From Palsa-504 sp963839095 (GTDB lineage: Bacteria > Actinomycetota > Actinomycetes > Streptosporangiales > Streptosporangiaceae), in contig CAWIUF010000053.1 in the NCBI GenBank assembly GCA_963839095.1, positions 124,001 through 188,000 of the forward strand: a stretch of 64,000 nt of DNA. The letters are read 5' to 3'. Below, piece after piece: positions 60,501 through 64,000 of the stretch; the stretch's first letter is position 1, and every line of letters starts with the position of its first letter. The notes beneath the pieces are model-generated. The model was not told the origin of the DNA and searched no databases. It saw nothing but the letters and a program-made list of their open reading frames with translations. The position numbers were made by a program, and so were the translations under genes.

Positions 60501-60887
60501 GCCGATCACCGGGTCGCCGGGGAAGGGCTCCTCGGCTCCGGGCGTGCTCTTCGCGGTCGGCAGGTCCATTCCGGCCCGGCGGAGCCGGTCGAGCCGGGAG
60601 CGGACCCGGTCGGCGAACTCGGCCGCGGCCTTGCGGGTGAAGGTGAGCCCGAGCACCCGGTCGGGGCGGACCATCCCGTTGGCGACCAGCCAGACCAGCC
60701 GGGCCGCCATCGTCTCGCTCTTGCCCGAGCCCGCGCCCGCGATGACCGCCAGCGGGCCGAGCGGCGCGGAGATCACCGCCGCCTGCTCCGCCGTCGGCTC
60801 GGGCAGCCGGAGCAGCCGGGCCAGCTGGACCGGTCCGAGCGGGGCCGACCCGAGCTGGGCCGATCCGGGCTGGGTGGCGGTCGTCAT
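57516..60887 (-). CDS. adnB: AdnB helicase-nuclease subunit
   Basis: The intact 1123-residue protein is a UvrD-type superfamily 1 helicase with a C-terminal RecB-like nuclease. It has Walker A AGAGSGKSE (about 50-59), motif Ia LTFTRKAAAEF, Walker B LLDEYQDTSHAQL, motif III VGDPCQSIYGWRGAS, and further on KLLTVHAAKGLQWPAVFVPG and YVAATRAAYFLG. The nuclease ends with RRGTAFHQWLEQRYGQQ, IRGRIDAVFADAPGGGYDVV and DWKTGRP. In mycobacteria AdnB (Rv3201c, about 1100 residues) forms the AdnAB motor that resects double-strand breaks. The start overlaps the adnA stop (ATGA). Confidence 0.92.
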   Translation of the reverse strand: MTTATQPGSAQLGSAPLGPVQLARLLRLPEPTAEQAAVISAPLGPLAVIAGAGSGKSETMAARLVWLVANGMVRPDRVLGLTFTRKAAAEFADRVRSRLDRLRRAGMDLPTAKSTPGAEEPFPGDPVIGTYHAYAGRLVGDNALREGLEPSMRLITPALSWQLASQIVAAYDGPMDEITWTPQTVTAAMLDLAGDLSEHLRDTSDVSAVGLWLTAEHDALPGRITAAVKKIIATQRAREQLLPLVSRYAAAKAAREVLDHGDQVALAARIASRHPEVGAAERSRYQVVLLDEYQDTSHAQLVLLRALFGGGHPVTAVGDPCQSIYGWRGASAGNLRRFTADFPVVARSRPGMPFGASASSGPAPVLQLSTSFRNSARVLDAAAVIQEELRYEAPDVPRLVSAPDRTERGIVSAALLETSLDEAGWVAAQAAALLATERGLAPDGQPWPDGLAMNVRPSDIAILCRKRSQFVALRHALEARGIPVEVVGLGGLLAVPEVQDVVATLRVLHDAGASDALARLLTGPRWRIGPRDLVALGRRARALASGEGDGRAVTRAAAVEHDAQDALAEAITDLTAETGSLVEALDDLGEPDAYSAEGYRRMHALAGELRWLRAHVGRPLADLAAEAERVLGLDIEVAARPGVDPVAARADLDAFTDVADAFTGEGAEPTLGAFLAYLAAAQQEEFGLETGRVGESDSVKLLTVHAAKGLQWPAVFVPGLSMGERSQVFPARPRVSTRWTDNARLIPFGLRGDAGDLPELLGLDAASLEAFTEGCATRDLSEERRLMYVAATRAAYFLGCSGYWWGEGGSSRLGPSPFLAEVRRSGAAQIGIWTDEPDPDTENPLLATVETADWPATPAGRNYEAVRAAAAMVIEDRAPEHLDELDEADEAMVAAWDLDAGLLLAEREQRRGEGPTRVVLPARLSVSSLVALARDPDELARQVRRPMPRPPARQARRGTAFHQWLEQRYGQQLLIDDNALFGPDNAEDDEAAAGDLAALQARFERGEWADRWPQAVEVPFETLVGDRLIRGRIDAVFADAPGGGYDVVDWKTGRPPASAAERRAVSVQLAAYRLAWAALSGVPVTEVRAAFYYVAHDQTVRPADLLGEAGLAALIDQIPAEPR

Positions 60888-63800
60888 GGCGTCACCTGCT
60901 CGCCTTCGGGGTGGACCGGGCAGCAGGAGGCGACCGGGCAGGTGCGGCAGCTGGGGTTGACCTGGGCGGTGAAGACCGGCCCGGCCATCCCGGACGCGAC
61001 CGTCTCCACCAGGTTCTTGGCCCAGCCGGGCTCGTCGTCCTCGGCCAGCGCGCCCTGCCGCTGCACCTTGGCCCGCAGCGTCACCCCGGCCGCCTTGCCG
61101 ACCTGGACCAGCTCGGCGCCGCCCGGCTCGGCCAGGCCGAACTTCTCGAACGCGCCGAGCAGCACGGCCAGCTGGTAGACGCCCAGCTGCGGGTGGCGGC
61201 CGAGCTCGTCCTCGCGCGGGGAGCTGCCGCCGGTCTTCAGGTCGACCACGACCGCGCGGCCCTCGTCGTCGGATTCCAGCCGGTCCACCCGGCCGGTGAT
61301 CTCCACCTGGCCGATCCGGACCTTGAGCGCCTGCTCGACGGCGACGAGCTCGCGCGGGTTGGCGGCGTGCCAGTCGAGGAACCGGCGCACCATGCGCTCG
61401 GCCAGGGCCCGTTGCTTGGCGCTGTACCAGGCGCTGCCGAAATCGAGATGGTGCCAGATGTCATCGATGCGATCGGCAACGGCCCGTTCGGTCGCTCCGT
61501 CGGCGGTGAGTACGGCGGCCGCGTGGATCACGGTGCCCAGGTGGCGCAGGACATCGGAGCTGCCGGCGCCGACCGCCGCCTCGAGCAGCCAGCGCAGCCC
61601 GCACCGGGTGAACGACTCGACCTGGGACGGCGACAGCCGGACGGCCTCGCCGCCGGCCACGATCGGGCCGTCGTCGGAGATCTCGGTCAGGGCGTACCAG
61701 TCGCGCGGGTGGGCCGCGCGGACCCCGGCGGCGGCCAGCCGGGCCAGCTGCGCCGCCGCGGCCTGCCGGACCGGCAGCGGGCGGGCGGTGTCGGCCGCGG
61801 CCCGGCGCAGGTCGGCGACCAGCGCGGGCATGGACAGCCAGCGGTGCCCTTGCGTCTGCGCGACCCGGACCACGGGAATGTCGTCGCCGGCCAGCTCGGT
61901 CCAGGAACCGGGACGGCCGGGTGTCGGTGTCCTCGCCGCCGACGGCGGTGACGACGAGCCGCTTGCGCGCGCGGGTGACGGCTACGTAGAACAGCCGGCG
62001 CTCCTCGGCCAGCAGCTTGGCCGCCAGCATGGCGGCGTCCACGTCGGTGCCCTGGCCCTGAGCCGGGCGGGTGTCGGGGCGAGCCGTCTCGGCCAGCTCG
62101 TCCACGCCGAGCAGCGAGCCACGCAGCCGCAGGTCGGGCCAGGCCTCCTCCTGGACGCCCGCCACCACCACGACGTCCCACTCCAGGCCCTTGGACCGGT
62201 GCGCGGTCAGGATCCGGACGCAGTCCTCCCGGACCGCCCGCTCGGCCAGCGTGTCGCCCGCGATCTCCTGCCCGGACAGGCTGTCGGCGAACAGGCCGGG
62301 CGCGCCCGGCGGCATGGTGTCGGCGAAGTGCGCGGCCTTGTCGAACAGGGCCAGCACCGCGTCCAGGTCCCGGTCGGCGGCCGCGCCGGCCGGGCCACCC
62401 GCCGCGCTGGCCCGCTGCCACTGCGGGGCCAGTCTGGAGGCGTCCCAGATGGCCCAGAGGACTTCCTCGGCGCTGCCGCCCCGGTCGATGGCCTTGCGGG
62501 CGGTGGCGAGCAGGGCGGCGACCTTCTTGGCCGGCTCGGCCACCCGGTCCGGCACGACGGCCAGGTCGCGGGGGTCGAGCAGGGCGTGGGCGAGCATGTC
62601 CGTGTTGTTCGGGCCGTCGGCGTTGCCCGGGGTTTCCGGGTCGGCGTCGGCCAGCAGCTGCAGCGAGCGGCGCAGCCGGCGCAGGCCGAGCGCGTCGGTG
62701 CCGCCGAGCGGCCCGCACAGGAGCTCGGCGGCGACCTGCTCGTCGAGCTCCTTGGGCTGCAATGCGCAGCGCAGCAGCATGAGCAGCGGGCGGGTGCCCG
62801 GCTCGTCGGTCATCGGCAGCTCGTCGCCCGCCACCGCGACCGGGACGCTGGCCGCGGTCAGCGCCCGCCGCAGCAGCGGCATCTGCCGGGCGGCCGAGCG
62901 GACCAGGACGGCCATGTCCGACCAGGGCACGCCGTCGGCGAGGTGGGCGCGGCGCAGCGTGTCGGCGACCAGCGCCGCCTCCTGGGTGGAGCTGTCCGCG
63001 ATCAGGATGGCGATCTCGCCGGGCGGGCTGTCCGGCACCGGGACCAGCATCCGGTGGCGGGCCTGGGCCGCGCTGGCACCGGGCGCGGCGGGCAGGCGGC
63101 GGGCCACCCGGCGGGAGGCGGCCAGCAGGACCTCGCCGCTGCGGCGGCAGGTGCGCAGGGCCACCACCGGGGCGGGCTGGCCGTCGGCGGTGCGGAAGCG
63201 GTCGGGGAACTCGGTGAGCGCGCGGACGTCGGCGCCGCGGAACGCGTAGATGGACTGGTCCGGGTCGCCGACCGCGATCAGCTCGCGGCCGTCCCCGGCC
63301 AGCGCCATCAGCAGCGACTCCTGGGCCGGGTCGCTGTCCTGGTACTCGTCGACCAGCACCACGTCGTAGGCGTCGCGCTCGCGCTGCCGGGTCTGCGTCC
63401 GGCCGAGCAGGGCGGCGGCGATCCGGACGATCTCGGCGTAGTCGTAGGCCGGGACCGGGGCGAGGTCGAAGCGCGCCGCGTACCGGTCGAGGAACGCGGC
63501 GGCGGCCATCCAGTCGTCGCGGTCCCTGAGCTTGCCGAGCTGGCGCAGCCCGCGGCCGTCCAGGCCGCGCTCGGCCGCTCGCAGCAGCAGGTCACGGACC
63601 TCCTCGGCGAAGCCGCGGGTGCCGAGGGCGGCGCCGCAGCCGCTCCGGCCAGCGGCTACCCCCGTCGCTGGGACTCGCCCTTGAGCAGACGGCGGACTTC
63701 CAGGAGCTGCTCGGGCGCGGAGAGCAGGCGCGGCGGCTCGTCGCCGGCCAGCACGAACTCTCGCCGGGCGAGCGCGTAGGCGTAGCTGTGGAAGGTCACC

Positions 63801-64000
63801 GCCAGCGGCTCGCGGGTGGTTCTCGCCAGGCGCGCGGTGATGCGCTCGCGCAGCTCGGCGGCGGCCTTGCGGCTGAAGGTGAGGACCAGGATCCGCTCCG
63901 GGCTGATCCCGCGGTTCTCGATCCGGTCCGCGACGGTGGCCACGATCGTCGTCGTCTTGCCGGTGCCCGGCCCGGCCAGCACCAGCAGCGGGCCGCCGGC
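60884..64000 (-). CDS. adnA: AdnA helicase-nuclease subunit, partial and frameshifted
   Basis: The gene runs off the window at its 5' end, and the visible part starts in the Walker A region (LVLAGPGTGKTTTI). It continues LVLTFSRKAAAELRERITAR, VVLVDEYQDSDPAQESLLMA, AVGDPDQSIYAFRGADVRAL, VRILTAHRSKGLEWDVVVVA, YVAVTRARKRLVVTAVGGED, and a C-terminal nuclease with LGTVIHAAAVL and GRAVVVDLKTGGSS, then CRTCPVASCCPVHPEG. Cysteines before (FTRCGLRW) and after the nuclease motifs suggest an iron-sulfur cluster. Frame changes are needed near 63640 and 61905. With AdnB it makes the break-resection complex. Confidence 0.88.

Noticed and set aside
57600..61178. 1192-codon open frame on the plus strand
   Set aside because: It lies antisense to adnB, which has all helicase and nuclease motifs. 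The plus frame is low-complexity Gly/Gln/Arg sequence.
61296..63779. 827-codon open frame on the plus strand
   Set aside because: Antisense to adnA, with no recognisable motif.

Overview
The window is strongly G+C-rich and its gene content is actinomycete. Markers are an adnAB helicase-nuclease pair, an XRE/DUF5753 regulator with its DUF397 partner, a DUF222-HNH protein, a remnant of the DUF574 methyltransferase family, DUF5134, DUF1707 and DUF1062 genes, and a locus resembling mycobacterial Rv0474-hbhA. A member of the Streptosporangiales or a nearby order fits best, but this is inference from gene families. I saw no rRNA, tRNA, CRISPR array or complete insertion sequence.

Layout. 0-4.8 kb: end of a cupin gene, an SRPBCC-ArsR-DUF899 operon divergent from a 14-TM MFS exporter across three palindromic operators, then a riboflavin synthase-DHBP synthase fusion led by an FMN riboswitch. 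4.8-7.6 kb: decayed toxin-antitoxin and methyltransferase fragments and a split Gp49-like toxin. 7.6-18.6 kb: accessory enzymes and regulators (aldo/keto reductase, SnoaL, MetX-like hydrolase, TetR, LUD protein, DrrAB-type ABC exporter, NAD(P)H oxidoreductase with MarR, DUF222-HNH), many with single-base frameshifts. 18.8-22.1 kb: DUF2975/YozG-like pair, then galT-galK. 22.2-29.1 kb: FAD monooxygenase and copper ATPase/chaperone genes, with a tandem 2.8-kb duplication whose second copA is broken. 29.1-33.4 kb: membrane proteins, a second DUF899 gene, XRE/DUF397. 33.4-37 kb: GH13 glucosidase with CsoR, and a folate C1 operon. 37-39.6 kb: XRE regulator plus three HBHA-like paralogues with matching promoters. 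40-47 kb: cytochrome bd oxidase, DUF4037, L,D-transpeptidase, prepilin peptidase, DMT transporter, CMD protein. 47.1-54.2 kb: a XylFGH-type sugar ABC transporter next to a two-component pair whose kinase is fused to a complete ABC ATPase. 54.4-57.5 kb: thiamine-binding protein, AzlCD with an XRE-cupin regulator, ArsR-SRPBCC. 57.5-64 kb: adnB and adnA, the latter running off the window.

The most notable system is at 47.2-54.2 kb. One soluble polypeptide carries an intact ABC nucleotide-binding domain, GAF-like regions and a histidine kinase core. It is translationally coupled to an OmpR-type response regulator and sits upstream of a sugar transporter whose own ATPase has only one nucleotide-binding domain. 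This suggests that the state of the transporter could be read directly by the kinase. Other points are a FolD without its cyclohydrolase lysine paired with a stand-alone Fch-type cyclohydrolase, the riboflavin fusion with its riboswitch, and the HBHA-like locus.

About twenty genes carry one or more single-base frameshifts, often at homopolymers, while 40-55 kb is almost free of them. Many of these may be assembly errors rather than true pseudogenes, so genes called broken here should be read with that in mind.
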